A stretch of DNA of 64,000 nt from Bacillus gaemokensis (GCF_001590835.1 NZ_LTAQ01000001.1:545989-609988); one strand, 5' to 3'. Positions 51,607 through 61,244 are shown, numbered from the stretch's first letter. Notes: generated from the letters alone by a model not told the origin. Program-made: numbers and translations.

Positions 51607-52710
51607 TCAATGCGTATACGCCCCTGTATTGTCTTGATCCACTTGATGATGGAGCGCAGCATTTAAACCGCTAGCTATTACATTTGCCATATCTTCAATA
51701 AATGTATCGACTTCTTTCGGTGTCACCATTAAGTTATGACCGAGAGGGGCTAGCACTTCATAAATTAATTTCCGCTTTTCTTCATCTTCCAATGTGCCCA
51801 CTGCCCCTAGAAACATATTACGACTTTTTTCATCTGGCATATCTTCCTCTGTTAATTTTTTCTTCTCTCCAAATGTAAACCCAGCTGGCAATAAAGAACG
51901 CGACGGCTTGTCACCTTCTTTCATTTCACGCCCAAAATGTTTTAGGATAAAATCAATCGTATCGCTCGTAATTGAAACGGCATCAACAACCGTTGGAACA
52001 CCAATAGCGATAACAGGAATTCCTAGTGTTTCTTTACTCAGTTCTTTTCGTTTATTCCCAACTCCAGAACCCGGATGAATCCCTGTATCTGAAATTTGAA
52101 TCGTACTGTTTACTCGTTCAATTGACCGAGCAGCAAGTGCATCAATCGCAATAACAAAATCAGGCTTTGTTTTTTCAATGATTCCATAAATCACATCGCT
52201 TGTTTCAATCCCTGTAATCCCCATTACTCCCGGACGGATAGCACTAACAGGACGAAAGCCTTCCTCTACACTTTCAGGTTGTAATTTAAACAGATGACGG
52301 GTTACAAGTACATTCTCTACGACAATTGGTCCCAGTGCATCTGGTGTTACATTCCAGTTTCCGAGTCCTACGATTAAACAACTCGCCTCTTTATCAATTC
52401 CAATTTCTTCTAATAAATATGAAAATTCTTTTGCAAAAATTCGTTCCACTTTTTGCTGCAGTTCCGTGTCTTGTTGACGAATCCCTTGCACTTCAAGCGT
52501 TAAATAATTCCCTGGTTTTTTACCCATTGATTCAGAAGCACTTTCATCGATTATAACTTTTGTAATCGTAACCCCCTCTTCTTCACGCTCTTTTACAATA
52601 ACGCCGTTAATACTTTTTTTCTCTTGTTGACGCTCTTGTAACATTTGATGCGCCTCTACTGCAAGGTCTGTCCTAACACTATATTTACTTAAATCTAATG
52701 GTTCTTTCAT
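51607..52710 (-). CDS. gpr: Germination protease Gpr (SASP-specific)
   Basis: Gpr degrades small acid-soluble spore proteins at germination. The 367-residue zymogen begins [15 protein letters not shown] followed by LAVEAH; the known autoprocessing site lies after Asp15. It continues with [19 protein letters not shown] and [10 protein letters not shown], family-specific motifs. The ATG at 52710 has GGAGGAG upstream. A sigma-G-type promoter (52744-52773) precedes it, fitting forespore expression. Confidence 0.95.
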   Translation of the reverse strand: MKEPLDLSKYSVRTDLAVEAHQMLQERQQEKKSINGVIVKEREEEGVTITKVIIDESASESMGKKPGNYLTLEVQGIRQQDTELQQKVERIFAKEFSYLLEEIGIDKEASCLIVGLGNWNVTPDALGPIVVENVLVTRHLFKLQPESVEEGFRPVSAIRPGVMGITGIETSDVIYGIIEKTKPDFVIAIDALAARSIERVNSTIQISDTGIHPGSGVGNKRKELSKETLGIPVIAIGVPTVVDAVSITSDTIDFILKHFGREMKEGDKPSRSLLPAGFTFGEKKKLTEEDMPDEKSRNMFLGAVGTLEDEEKRKLIYEVLAPLGHNLMVTPKEVDTFIEDMANVIASGLNAALHHQVDQDNTGAYTH

Positions 52711-52743
52711 CGTATCTCCTCCGCAATTCATAGTAAATATAGT

Positions 52744-52773
52744 TAGATTCCCCAAAAATATATAAGGTCATTC
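52744..52773 (-). promoter_or_regulatory. Candidate sigma-G promoter of gpr
   Basis: On the minus strand GAATG (52769-52773) and GAATCTA (52744-52750) are 18 bases apart. They match the sigma-G pattern GHATR-N18-CATWHTA at all -35 and five of seven -10 positions. The start site would be about 27 bases before the ATG. Confidence 0.55.
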
Positions 52774-52806
52774 TTTCCTTTACATGAAATTTCATTGATC
52801 TCGCTA

Positions 52807-52835
52807 TTGCAATTCTCTTCTCCGTTTGATAGAAT
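52807..52835 (+). promoter_or_regulatory. rpsT promoter
   Basis: TTGCAA (52807-52812) and TAGAAT (52830-52835) are 17 bases apart, about 55 bases ahead of rpsT; fits sigma-A. Confidence 0.65.
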
Positions 52836-52891
52836 ATCACTTGTTCTATGTAAGTATCGAGTCACTCGATCGCACCAGGGAGGTGAAAAGT

Positions 52892-53149
52892 ATGGCAAAC
52901 ATTAAATCTGCTATCAAACGCGCTAAACTTAGCGAAGAGCGTCGTGCACATAACGCTTCTATCAAGTCTGACATGCGTTCAGCTGTTAAAACTGTAGAAG
53001 CTTTAGTTACTAATAACGATCTTGAAAATGCTAAAGAAGCTTTCAAAACTGCTTCTAAAAAACTTGACAAAGCAGCTCGTAAAGGTCTTATCCACCAAAA
53101 CGCTGCAGCTCGTCAAAAATCTCGCTTAGCGAAAAAAGTAAACGCGTAA
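52892..53149 (+). CDS. rpsT: 30S ribosomal protein S20
   Basis: The 85-residue basic helical protein begins [21 protein letters not shown] and ends [12 protein letters not shown], typical of S20. GGGAGGTG precedes the ATG at 52892; the frame extends upstream but without a ribosome site. Divergent from gpr, as in B. subtilis, with its own promoter and terminator. Confidence 0.97.
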   Translation: MANIKSAIKRAKLSEERRAHNASIKSDMRSAVKTVEALVTNNDLENAKEAFKTASKKLDKAARKGLIHQNAAARQKSRLAKKVNA

Positions 53150-53156
53150 GGCGTTT

Positions 53157-53184
53157 AAAAAACGATCCATTCGGATCGTTTTTT
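53157..53184 (+). terminator. Terminator of rpsT
   Basis: AAAAAACGATCC (53157-53168) pairs perfectly with 53173-53184 around four bases, followed by T residues. Confidence 0.9.
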
Positions 53185-53192
53185 TATATACC

Positions 53193-53226
53193 AAAAAGTT
53201 CATGCGGAAAATCGCACGAACTTTTT
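53193..53226 (-). terminator. Terminator of holA
   Basis: 53193-53206 pairs with 53213-53226; the single mismatch is a G-U pair in minus-strand RNA. T residues lie at the base. Located 22 bases past the holA stop. Confidence 0.75.
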
Positions 53227-53248
53227 TCTATCTATCTTCATTTTTACT

Positions 53249-54262
53249 TTATCCAATGTGATTCAATCGCATTAAGAAAAATTCTAAAACAAGCTTCTTA
53301 TCCATCTTCCCTGTCTTCATACTATAATCAGCTTCAGCTAACTCTAAAATAACCTTTTTTAATTCTTCAAATGAAAAAAACTTCGTTTGGTTCATCGCTA
53401 ACTTCACCCTGTACGGATGAACACCAATATGCGAAGCAATTTGATTCTGTCCATATCCACGCTGTTGTAACTCTTTTACTTGGTAAAGCAAGCGGAATTG
53501 ACTAACTAATAATGCTAACAATTTAATAGGCTCCTCTTGTTGCGTAAATAAGCCATGTAAAATTTGCATCGCTCCAGCAATATCTTTTTTCACTACTTTT
53601 TCTGTCAATGCAAATACATTTTGCTCAACCGATTTAGGAACTAACTCTGCTACAAGGTTGGTTGTAATCTCTTCCCCCATACCAACATAAAGCGTCAGCT
53701 TGTCCATTTCCTGTGCTAGCATCGTTACATTACTTCCTACAAGATCTAACAGTAAGCTGACAGCTTCCTCTCCAATATGAATATGCGCTTCTTCTGCACG
53801 GGCCACAACCCATTTACGAACGTCCTGTACTTGCATTGCATTTGCTTCTACTACATCCGCTGTTTTCTTTAGTAACTTCGTAATTTTTTTCCGTTCATCT
53901 AACTTTTCATAAGGAGCCACAAATACAATAATCGAAAACGGTGACGGCTCCGTAATATATTCTTCTAGAATTTTTATATTTTGCTCTAATTTTTCTTTTT
54001 GTGACGTTAAAAATAATGGAGATTTAATTAATAATACTTTACGTTCCCCAAAAAAAGGAAGCGTTCGTGCATCTTCAATTACCTCTTCTAAATACGCCTC
54101 TTCTAAATCATATGTTACAACATTAAACTCGCGATCTTCCTCGGCTAATGCTTCCGTTGTTATAAGCTTTATTGTTTCATTTATAAAATAGGCTTCCGTT
54201 CCATATAGTAAATAAAGCGGTACAAACTGTTTCTTTTTAATTTTCTTATGTATATCACTCAT
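53249..54262 (-). CDS. holA: DNA polymerase III delta subunit HolA
   Basis: HolA is the clamp-loader subunit that opens the beta clamp. The 337-residue protein has the delta N-terminal domain (FVPLYLLYGTEAYFINETI), the AAA-like domain and a helical C-terminal collar domain. No Walker A is present, as expected for delta. It is yqeN by position between rpsT and comEC. A weak GTAGG lies near the ATG. Confidence 0.93.
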   Translation of the reverse strand: MSDIHKKIKKKQFVPLYLLYGTEAYFINETIKLITTEALAEEDREFNVVTYDLEEAYLEEVIEDARTLPFFGERKVLLIKSPLFLTSQKEKLEQNIKILEEYITEPSPFSIIVFVAPYEKLDERKKITKLLKKTADVVEANAMQVQDVRKWVVARAEEAHIHIGEEAVSLLLDLVGSNVTMLAQEMDKLTLYVGMGEEITTNLVAELVPKSVEQNVFALTEKVVKKDIAGAMQILHGLFTQQEEPIKLLALLVSQFRLLYQVKELQQRGYGQNQIASHIGVHPYRVKLAMNQTKFFSFEELKKVILELAEADYSMKTGKMDKKLVLEFFLMRLNHIG

Positions 54263-54614
54263 ACTTTTTCCTACTCCCTAACTTGACAATATACCTTAAT
54301 ACTAATGCGGTATCTTTGGTTTTACAAGTACAAAGGAACAGGTGCAGTTAACCTGTCCCTTTATCTATATAAAACGCCACGCAATAAGCCCCGGGATTCT
54401 TATTGGTGTGCGGTAACCACTTTACTTTTATTATTTACAACTGCCGTTTAAGTATAGCTACCAACTGTTAACATGCTTGGAAATCGAATTTTTCTAGAGA
54501 ATTGTAAATGAGGAAAAATATAAAACCACAATCTATATTATCTTCATATGGAAATTGTAGATTTTTTTCTGACAATATTTTATACTAATATGGAATGTTG
54601 GGGAGGGATTCTAA
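54263..54614. other. Gap between holA and yqzM with two hairpins
   Basis: This 352-base gap holds the holA promoter (minus) and yqzM promoter (plus). AGGAACAGGT pairs with ACCTGTCCCT at about 54334-54360 with one mismatch. CAATAAG and CTTATTG pair around CCCCGGGATT near 54382-54405. Neither has a T-run. No further coding frame with a ribosome site was found. Confidence 0.45.
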
Positions 54615-54749
54615 ATGAATGAATTTGAACAAAACGTTCAAAGTAAACGCAATGACGCTATTGATTCAGGGGTAGGTTTTATCGTCTCATTTGGTTTTTT
54701 CGCAACACTTTTCATCATCGCAACAATTATTAAATTTATTGGTTCTTAA
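54615..54749 (+). CDS. yqzM: Small membrane protein YqzM
   Basis: A 44-residue frame begins MNEFEQNVQSKRNDAIDSG and has one membrane segment (about 20-42, GFIVSFGFFATLFIIATII). GGGGAGGG lies about nine bases before the ATG. Length, sequence type and position between holA and comEC match YqzM of B. subtilis. Function is unknown. Followed by a terminator. Confidence 0.88.
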   Translation: MNEFEQNVQSKRNDAIDSGVGFIVSFGFFATLFIIATIIKFIGS

Positions 54750-54776
54750 AGGCTGCTACTCGCGGCCTTCCTTTTT
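54749..54776 (+). terminator. Terminator of yqzM
   Basis: AAGGCTGC (54749-54756) pairs with GCGGCCTT (54762-54769) with one G-U, followed by CCTTTTTTC. It starts at the last base of the yqzM stop codon. Confidence 0.8.
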
Positions 54777-54781
54777 TCACT

Positions 54782-57106
54782 TTATCTTTTCCGTATCTCA
54801 TCATATGTTAATTTACTCCGAAACGTTCCACTTTCTCCTTCAAAAACATAGAGAATAGCCCCTTGCACATCTGTCCGCCATATTTCAATATTCAATTCTC
54901 GAAAACGTTCTAGCACTTCTTGGTGCGGATGCCCATATCGATTGTATTCTCCAGCAGAAATAATTGCTTTTTTCGGCTGAATGAGATGTAGAAAAGCAGA
55001 TGAGGATGACGTCTTACTACCATGATGCCCAGCTTTTAAAATATCCGCTTGTAACCCTGGATACTTCTCTACAATACGCCGCTCACCTTTTTCTTCTAAA
55101 TCTCCAGTAAACAACCATTTCATCCCCCCTAGTTTTGCCCATAATACAATAGACGCATCGTTATCTCCCTTCTCTCCTCCCTCTGGTGATAATACAGTAA
55201 ATACCGCTTCATCTACTTGCCATCTATCCCCTTCTCCTACAACCTTTATTCGCATATTTTTTTGCTTTGCAATTTGTTTCAATTCTTTTTCTAACATGGT
55301 ATCTTCTCGTTTCTTTCCAAATACGACTTCTTCCACAGCAATAGAGGATATCAATTCTTTAGCCGATCCCATATGATCTGCATCACCATGCGTCACAATC
55401 AACTTATCAATTTTTCGAATACCTTCCTTTTGTAAAAATGGCAGAAGAACATCATGTCCAACAGAAAACTCATGTTTTTTCTTCTGCCAAGGTTCTTTTT
55501 TGATCGGAATCGTTCCTCCTGTATCAACAAGATAAACCCCTTTGTCGTACGGAAGGCGAATTAATATTGCATCTCCTTGTCCAACATCAATAAATGTAAC
55601 ACTTCCGCTTGCACGAAAATACGGAGAAACATAATGACAAGTACATACTAAAAGGAGAAATCCAACAGTTAAGAACAAAAACTTTTTTCTAGCCGCTCTT
55701 TCCCACACAATAAATACACTAATTATGCTAAAAGAATATAGCACTACAAGAAATGCAGGTGTTTGCCCAAAGGTAAAGCGCAGAAACGGGAGGTTTTCAC
55801 AATACTGAAGAATAGCATTAGAAAACGTTAAACATGCCGATAATCCATATGCAATCCATTTCGCTATGAAAGGAATAAATAGCATACATGTAAAAATCAC
55901 AATGCTACATGGTAATACGACACATGATAAAAACGGGACATATATGAGATTGAGGAAGATGCTATATGGAGAAAAATAACCGAAATGATATAACAAAATA
56001 GGAATGCTAGCAAGCTGTGAAATAACCGAGAGATAAACCGCATTTCGAACAAGTCCTTGCTCACGCTGCAATAAAAAATTCACAGATAGTAGTAGCGCTA
56101 AACTACCAATAAACGAGAATTGAAATCCAATATCAAAAAGCATATAAGGATCATATAAAAGCATCAATATAGCCGTCATACTGAGCGCATCTAAACTTGA
56201 TACACGGATAGAGTGTATTAGCGCCACTAATAGCATAACACCCGTTATAGAAGCTCTCATGACAGATGGAGAGCTTCCAGCAAAAAACATATAAAGCGGA
56301 ATACAAACAACGAGACATATTGTTGTCATTTCCCTTGTCAATCCAATCCGAAGCAAAATAAAGTAGCCAATTGCCATTAACAGCACAATATGCGATCCCG
56401 AAATCGCCAAAAGATGAATGAGTCCAAACTGTTGATATTGTTCTTCCACCTCAAATGTCATCTGTTTCCTATCTCCAAACAATAATGAATTCATAAATGC
56501 CCCCGATTGCCCAGGAAACATTTCCGCAATCGCTGAAACTGCGTTTTGTCTTAATAAATAAATCCATTGTACAAATGAAAAAGAGCTTTTCGTGCAGTTC
56601 GATATCTCCGTTACTTCAAATAAATAATGAATTTTTTGTTTATATAAGTAATCTCGATAATCAAACCCATGAAAATTCCGAGCTTCTGATGGCTCTCTCA
56701 GTTCCCCTTTAAATGTACACCTCATACCAGCATACAATTGCTGCAACTGTTCTTTTTGCTTAGCCGATTGTATTTTGTAAAACAATTGCACCACGTATTT
56801 ACCATTTGTTTCCACCGAAAAAGAAAGACGATCACCATTTATAAGAGGGGTGCTTTGAATGATACCATTTGTCACTTTATAATTTAATTCTTTAGAAGGA
56901 TGATTTTCCTGTTCAATGTATGAAGTATAAAGAAAGCTACTAAAACATGTCAGTATGCAAAAAACGAGGACTTGACGCGAAGTACGATATATACAAAATA
57001 AAACATAACAACCGAACAAACTAGCATACAACAGCTGAAACGAGGAACAGGCAATTGCAATCCCAATAACAAATGAGATTGCAACATAGCCCCATTGTCC
57101 ACGCAA
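54782..57106 (-). CDS. comEC: DNA uptake channel ComEC
   Basis: ComEC forms the membrane channel for single-stranded DNA during transformation. The 774-residue protein has an N-terminal DUF4131/OB region (about 50-180), the competence membrane domain (about 210-480, FLHLLAISGSHIVLL-like GLIHLLAISGSHIVLL) and a C-terminal metallo-beta-lactamase-like domain (SVTFIDVGQGDAILI, VTHGDADHMG). The frame is intact. The start appears to be TTG at 57106, six bases after GGGGGGAG. Whether this strain becomes competent cannot be told. Confidence 0.94.
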   Translation of the reverse strand: MRGQWGYVAISFVIGIAIACSSFQLLYASLFGCYVLFCIYRTSRQVLVFCILTCFSSFLYTSYIEQENHPSKELNYKVTNGIIQSTPLINGDRLSFSVETNGKYVVQLFYKIQSAKQKEQLQQLYAGMRCTFKGELREPSEARNFHGFDYRDYLYKQKIHYLFEVTEISNCTKSSFSFVQWIYLLRQNAVSAIAEMFPGQSGAFMNSLLFGDRKQMTFEVEEQYQQFGLIHLLAISGSHIVLLMAIGYFILLRIGLTREMTTICLVVCIPLYMFFAGSSPSVMRASITGVMLLVALIHSIRVSSLDALSMTAILMLLYDPYMLFDIGFQFSFIGSLALLLSVNFLLQREQGLVRNAVYLSVISQLASIPILLYHFGYFSPYSIFLNLIYVPFLSCVVLPCSIVIFTCMLFIPFIAKWIAYGLSACLTFSNAILQYCENLPFLRFTFGQTPAFLVVLYSFSIISVFIVWERAARKKFLFLTVGFLLLVCTCHYVSPYFRASGSVTFIDVGQGDAILIRLPYDKGVYLVDTGGTIPIKKEPWQKKKHEFSVGHDVLLPFLQKEGIRKIDKLIVTHGDADHMGSAKELISSIAVEEVVFGKKREDTMLEKELKQIAKQKNMRIKVVGEGDRWQVDEAVFTVLSPEGGEKGDNDASIVLWAKLGGMKWLFTGDLEEKGERRIVEKYPGLQADILKAGHHGSKTSSSSAFLHLIQPKKAIISAGEYNRYGHPHQEVLERFRELNIEIWRTDVQGAILYVFEGESGTFRSKLTYDEIRKR

Positions 57107-57178
57107 CTCATACTCCCCCCTTATAACGGATGTTCAAACAGTTCAGTAACGATAGCTGTCACATTCCTTCATTATGTC

Positions 57179-57226
57179 GCCAAGAGGATACTCATGTAGT
57201 TCCAGCTACATGAGTATCCTCTTGGC
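57179..57226. other. 21-bp perfect inverted repeat between comEB and comEC
   Basis: 57179-57199 and 57206-57226 are perfect complements of 21 bases around the loop TTCCAG. No T-run follows on either strand, so it is not a standard terminator. The CTTGGC at its end recurs 13 bases further on (about 57240). Possibly a dispersed extragenic repeat. Confidence 0.8.
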
Positions 57227-57278
57227 TTCCGCACCTCGAACTGCTTGGCTCTCTTTATTCTTCTTTTTGAACACGCAC

Positions 57279-57836
57279 TTATAACATCTTTTTTGCTGTA
57301 GCGAATACTTGTTGTAACTCATTCATTGTTAAATCATCTTTTTCTAAAGATGAAAACAGTTCTTTTAATTGCACATGACGATCTTGCTGTTCTAACGATG
57401 TAATATCATATTCAAGTGGAACATGTTTTACTTTCACATTTGCTTGTTCAAATAACTCCACCGCATACGGATGATTTTTATAATCCCGCGCATAATACAC
57501 GGCCGTAATACCACTTTGAATAATCGCTTTACAGCACTGTAAACAAGGAAAATGCGTGACATAGATTTCTGCCTCGTCTGTTTTCGCACCAAATTTAGCA
57601 CATTGCAGCAACGCATTCATTTCCGCGTGGATTGTGCGAACACAATGGTTATCGATGACGTAACATCCATCATCTATACAATGCACACCACCTTTGATTG
57701 AACCGTTATATCCCCCCGCAATAATTCTCTTATCACGGACAATTGTCGCTCCTACCGCAAGCCTTGTACACGTGCTACGCAGTGATAATAGATGGCTTTG
57801 CGTCATAAAATATTGATCCCAAGAAATTCGTTCCAT
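57279..57836 (-). CDS. comEB: ComE operon protein 2 (dCMP deaminase family) ComEB
   Basis: The 185-residue protein is a zinc deaminase of the dCMP type with HAEMNAL (about 70-76, catalytic Glu) and PCLQCCKAI (about 97-105), plus GYNGSIKGGVHC near 39-50. It probably supplies dUMP. It is dispensable for transformation in B. subtilis despite its place in the com operon. GTAGGTGAAG precedes the ATG. Confidence 0.93.
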   Translation of the reverse strand: MERISWDQYFMTQSHLLSLRSTCTRLAVGATIVRDKRIIAGGYNGSIKGGVHCIDDGCYVIDNHCVRTIHAEMNALLQCAKFGAKTDEAEIYVTHFPCLQCCKAIIQSGITAVYYARDYKNHPYAVELFEQANVKVKHVPLEYDITSLEQQDRHVQLKELFSSLEKDDLTMNELQQVFATAKKML

Positions 57837-57898
57837 ATCTTCACCTACTTTTTTATCTACTTGTAGTGTAGCGAAAGAAGAAAAAGTTCGTCAATCTT

Positions 57899-58498
57899 TT
57901 ACGGTATAATTATTTGATCTTTTATTTTTTCTAAAAACTTCTCTCCAATACCATCCACTTCTAATAAGTCCTCTATTTTTTGAAACGGTCCGTGCGCTTC
58001 TCTGTATTTCAAAATACTTTCTGCTTTTCTAGGACCAACCCCAGTTATTTTTTCAAGCTGCTCTTTCGAGGCAGCATTAATTTGAACTTTTCCGCTTTGG
58101 TGCGACGATACCTCTGCCCCTTGTACTTGTTCTCCTTTTCTCGGAATATTAAGAAGCATTTGATCTTGCACAATTTGTGCCAAATTCACCTTCGCTACAT
58201 CCGCTTCTGGCAAAAAACCTCCCGCTTTTTCAATACCATCTTTTACGCGAGCTCCCTCTCTCATCTCATACACACCTTCCCGTTTTACAGCACCTTTTAT
58301 ATCAATCATAATCACTTTCTTCTGTTCTTTTGATTCTGCTAATTTCAATTTTCCTTTCTTCTCATCACTTTTTACATTCGTATCAACTTTAACAATTGGC
58401 TGCTCAGCTTGATACTTCGTCTGCCATATAAAAAGGACCACCACAACTCCAACAGCCCCTAACAAGGCAAACCACTTCTTTTGAAAATTTCGTATCAT
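57899..58498 (-). CDS. comEA: DNA-binding competence protein ComEA
   Basis: ComEA is the membrane-anchored receptor for external double-stranded DNA. The 199-residue protein has one membrane anchor (about 9-26), a Lys/Glu linker, an SLBB-like domain (about 65-120, IDIKGAVKREGVYEMREGARV) and two helix-hairpin-helix motifs at the C-terminus (EKITGVGPRKAESIL and LLEVDGIGEKFLEKI). ATG at 58498 with TTGGAGGTG upstream. First gene of comEA-comEB-comEC; I see no clear ComK box in the 78-base gap to comER. Confidence 0.95.
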   Translation of the reverse strand: MIRNFQKKWFALLGAVGVVVVLFIWQTKYQAEQPIVKVDTNVKSDEKKGKLKLAESKEQKKVIMIDIKGAVKREGVYEMREGARVKDGIEKAGGFLPEADVAKVNLAQIVQDQMLLNIPRKGEQVQGAEVSSHQSGKVQINAASKEQLEKITGVGPRKAESILKYREAHGPFQKIEDLLEVDGIGEKFLEKIKDQIIIP

Positions 58499-58576
58499 TT
58501 TACACCTCCAATTCATAATTTCACAACATGGTTCATATTGTTTAGGAGAAAGATGTTACGAAGGAGGGGTGAAACA

Positions 58577-59404
58577 TTGAACATAGGAATTATAGGGACA
58601 GGAAACATGGGGAATATACTAATCGATGCATTTTTAGAAACCCGTGCTGTCAAGCCTTCGTGCCTTACTATTGTTAATCGGACGCCTGCCAAAGCATATC
58701 ATATAAAAGAGAAGTATCCTTCTGTTCATATAGCAAAGACAATACAAGACGTAATAGAGCGCTCTCAACTGATTTTCATTTGCGTTAAACCTTTAGACAT
58801 ATATCCGATTTTAGCAAAACATGCCGCTCACTTTACAGATGATCAATGTTTAATTTCTATTACAAGTCCCATATCAGCTTCTCAGTTAGAAAAGGTTGTA
58901 TCTTGTCATGTCGCACGTATTATCCCAAGCATCACAAACCGTGCATTCTCTGGCGCCTCACTATTTACATTCGGACAAAATTGTTCGGAGGAATGGAAAC
59001 AAACATTACTTCGTTTATTCAAAAACATTTCTACGCCAATTGTAATCGGAGAAGATATTACACGAGTTTCATCTGATATTGCGAGCTGCGGGCCAGCATT
59101 CTTCAGTTATTTATTACAATGTTTCATTGACGCAGCTGCAGAAAAAACGAATATTACTCATGAAGAAGCAACTACTTTAGCAAGTGAAATGATTATCGGG
59201 ATGGGGAAGTTACTAGAAAAAGAAATATTTACATTACCAACTTTACAAGAGAAAGTATGTGTAAAAGGCGGTGTTACAGGAGAGGGGATTCGTATTTTGG
59301 AGGGGCACGTCGGAGATATGTTCCATAAATTATTTGAGCGGACACATGAAAAATACGATGAAGATTTAGAAGGCGTTGAACAACAATTTAATACGCACAC
59401 GTAA
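58577..59404 (+). CDS. comER: Late competence protein ComER
   Basis: The 275-residue protein resembles pyrroline-5-carboxylate reductase: an N-terminal dinucleotide fold (NIGIIGTGNMGNILIDAF) and the family motif KGGVTGEGIRILE near the end. ComER is divergent from the comE operon in Bacillus and has been tied to sporulation and biofilm control; its substrate is unknown. The start is TTG at 58577 because AAGGAGGGG lies ten bases upstream and the P5CR fold begins there. Confidence 0.9.
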   Translation: MNIGIIGTGNMGNILIDAFLETRAVKPSCLTIVNRTPAKAYHIKEKYPSVHIAKTIQDVIERSQLIFICVKPLDIYPILAKHAAHFTDDQCLISITSPISASQLEKVVSCHVARIIPSITNRAFSGASLFTFGQNCSEEWKQTLLRLFKNISTPIVIGEDITRVSSDIASCGPAFFSYLLQCFIDAAAEKTNITHEEATTLASEMIIGMGKLLEKEIFTLPTLQEKVCVKGGVTGEGIRILEGHVGDMFHKLFERTHEKYDEDLEGVEQQFNTHT

Positions 59405-59540
59405 AGAATACGCCATTATGATACAAAATCCTTTTATAAATTCTTATCTTTTCCACATGATCTTTTCATCACAACTCTTATTACTCTAGTTTACACACAT
59501 TACTTTTCGATTTTTCTATAAAGAAAACAACATATTATCT

Positions 59541-59579
59541 ATAAAACAAAAGCAACCTTGTCGGTTGCTTTTGTTTTAT
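59541..59579. terminator. Terminator of yqeM (convergent with comER)
   Basis: A perfect 17-bp stem (59541-59557 with 59563-59579) around five bases ends in T-rich arms on both strands and overlaps the yqeM stop codon. Confidence 0.85.
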
Positions 59580-60325
59580 CCATTCTTTTTTGCCATAAAA
59601 AAGATACGTTCTGTTTGTTCCGTTACTTCCATACGCTCAAAATCACCTGTGACACGAAGCACTGTAAATCCAGCCTCTTCAAGCCATTTTGTTAACAATT
59701 CAATTGAATATGCACGTTGCACGTGACATTCATCAAAACGATGATATACATCTTCCTCTTGATCTTGTACAAAAAATGTCAAATCATGCTCTACACTATC
59801 GGATTCTTCCCCAGGGAAGCAATTCCAAATTAAAGCAATTTCATCTCCATTCACTGTGTACGTTTCATTTTGAAATACGTGATGAATTTTGTAGAGAGAA
59901 TGTACATCAAACAAAAGTAGACCATCTTGACGTAAATGATGAAATACTCTTCTAAACGTTTCCTGTACACCTTCTTCTTGCAACACATAATTCAATGAAT
60001 CACAAAAGATGGTTACACAATCAAATTCACCTGGAACATCCAATTCTCTCATGTCTTGTTGATAAAAAGGAATCAGATACCCTTCTCCCCCAAGCTTTTG
60101 CTGGGCAACCGTTAACATTTCTTCCGAAAGATCAACACCAATCATGTCATAGCCTTTTTGCATAAGCGGAAGCGTTACATTACCAGTTCCGCAGGCTACA
60201 TCAAGAATCTTCGCTTCTTTCATTCCTGCCTGCTGCAAACTCTCCTCTGTGAATTCTACCCATTTATCGTATGGGACATCATTCATAAGTTCATCGTACA
60301 GCATTGCAAATTGCTCGTATCTCAT
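59576..60325 (-). CDS. yqeM: SAM-dependent methyltransferase YqeM
   Basis: The 249-residue class I methyltransferase has motif I ILDVACGTGNVTLPL (about 41-55), GVDLSEEML and YQQDMREL. The substrate is unknown. Its ATG overlaps the rsfS stop codon by one base, and the order yqeK-rsfS-yqeM is conserved in Bacillus, so a ribosome-linked or housekeeping role is possible but unproven. Confidence 0.88.
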   Translation of the reverse strand: MRYEQFAMLYDELMNDVPYDKWVEFTEESLQQAGMKEAKILDVACGTGNVTLPLMQKGYDMIGVDLSEEMLTVAQQKLGGEGYLIPFYQQDMRELDVPGEFDCVTIFCDSLNYVLQEEGVQETFRRVFHHLRQDGLLLFDVHSLYKIHHVFQNETYTVNGDEIALIWNCFPGEESDSVEHDLTFFVQDQEEDVYHRFDECHVQRAYSIELLTKWLEEAGFTVLRVTGDFERMEVTEQTERIFFMAKKNG

Positions 60326-60678
60326 TAGCTTAACTCTTCTGTAATATCTTCACGTGGTACATCGCCCCATAGACGTTCTAAATTATAATGATCACGCTCA
60401 TCCTTATGGAATACATGTGCAACTACATCACCAAGGTCCACTAACACCCAGCGCGCCTCATCGAACCCTTCCATGCGTTGTACATCAACTTGTAACTCAT
60501 GTGCCTTCGCTTTAATTTCACGTGCAATTGCTTGTACTTGTTTATCTGAATTCCCGTGACAAATAATAAAATAATCCGCAATTGGTGAAATACCTTGCAT
60601 ATTTAATACAACCATATCTTCTGCTCTTTTATCATCAGCTGCTTTTGCTGCTAATACTAATAATTCTCTATCTTTCAT
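60325..60678 (-). CDS. rsfS: Ribosome silencing factor RsfS
   Basis: RsfS binds L14 on the 50S subunit and blocks subunit joining in starvation. The 117-residue protein has the family pattern DYFIICHGNSDKQVQAIA and RWVLVDLGDVVAHVFHKDERDHYNLERLWGD around its conserved aspartates. AAGGAGG overlaps the yqeK end; the genes overlap by four bases. Confidence 0.95.
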   Translation of the reverse strand: MKDRELLVLAAKAADDKRAEDMVVLNMQGISPIADYFIICHGNSDKQVQAIAREIKAKAHELQVDVQRMEGFDEARWVLVDLGDVVAHVFHKDERDHYNLERLWGDVPREDITEELS

Positions 60679-61244
60679 TCAGTAATTTCCTCCTTGATAA
60701 CCGCATTGTATGTTTGAAATGTTAACGGATAGATCGTTTGATCCTTTTCCATTAAAAATTGAATTGTTCGCTTTAATGCAAATAATAAAGCTTTATTTAT
60801 ATCTTCCTGAGCTAATTCTCGCGCCAATTCTACACCTGGAAACTTACGACTAGGTTCAATATAATCCGCTACATAAATAACTTTATCGAGCATTGTCATC
60901 CGTTCGTGACCACTTGTATGATATGTAATTGCTTGCAGAATTTCAGAATCTGTAATACCGACTTCTTTTTCTACTAAGTATGCCCCAACCGGCGCATGCC
61001 ATAACTCTTTGTTATATTGTAGTAAATCCTTTGGCAACCCTTCCTGCTTAATAACACTTTCCATTTCTTGGATAGGTCGACATTTTGCATAATCATGAAA
61101 AATAGCAGCCATTTCTGCTTTTTTCTCATCAACACCATATATTTTTGCAAGTTCAATTGCAGTTTCCATTACACCGATCGTGTGTATATAACGTTTTTCA
61201 TGCATTTGTTGTTTCACAATTTCAAGTGCTTGCTCACGATTCAT
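60675..61244 (-). CDS. yqeK: HD-domain Ap4A hydrolase YqeK
   Basis: YqeK-type HD enzymes cut diadenosine tetraphosphate symmetrically to two ADP. The 189-residue protein shows HD residues in [19 protein letters not shown] (about 52-58), HAPVGAYL and YHTSGHERM. The ATG at 61244 lies ahead of the conserved N-terminus and has AGAGGA upstream. It overlaps nadD by eleven bases. Confidence 0.92.
   Translation of the reverse strand: MNREQALEIVKQQMHEKRYIHTIGVMETAIELAKIYGVDEKKAEMAAIFHDYAKCRPIQEMESVIKQEGLPKDLLQYNKELWHAPVGAYLVEKEVGITDSEILQAITYHTSGHERMTMLDKVIYVADYIEPSRKFPGVELARELAQEDINKALLFALKRTIQFLMEKDQTIYPLTFQTYNAVIKEEITE

Noticed and set aside
58499-58576. Search for a ComK box between comEA and comER
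   Set aside because: No AAAA-N5-TTTT pair with the right spacing was seen, so none is reported.
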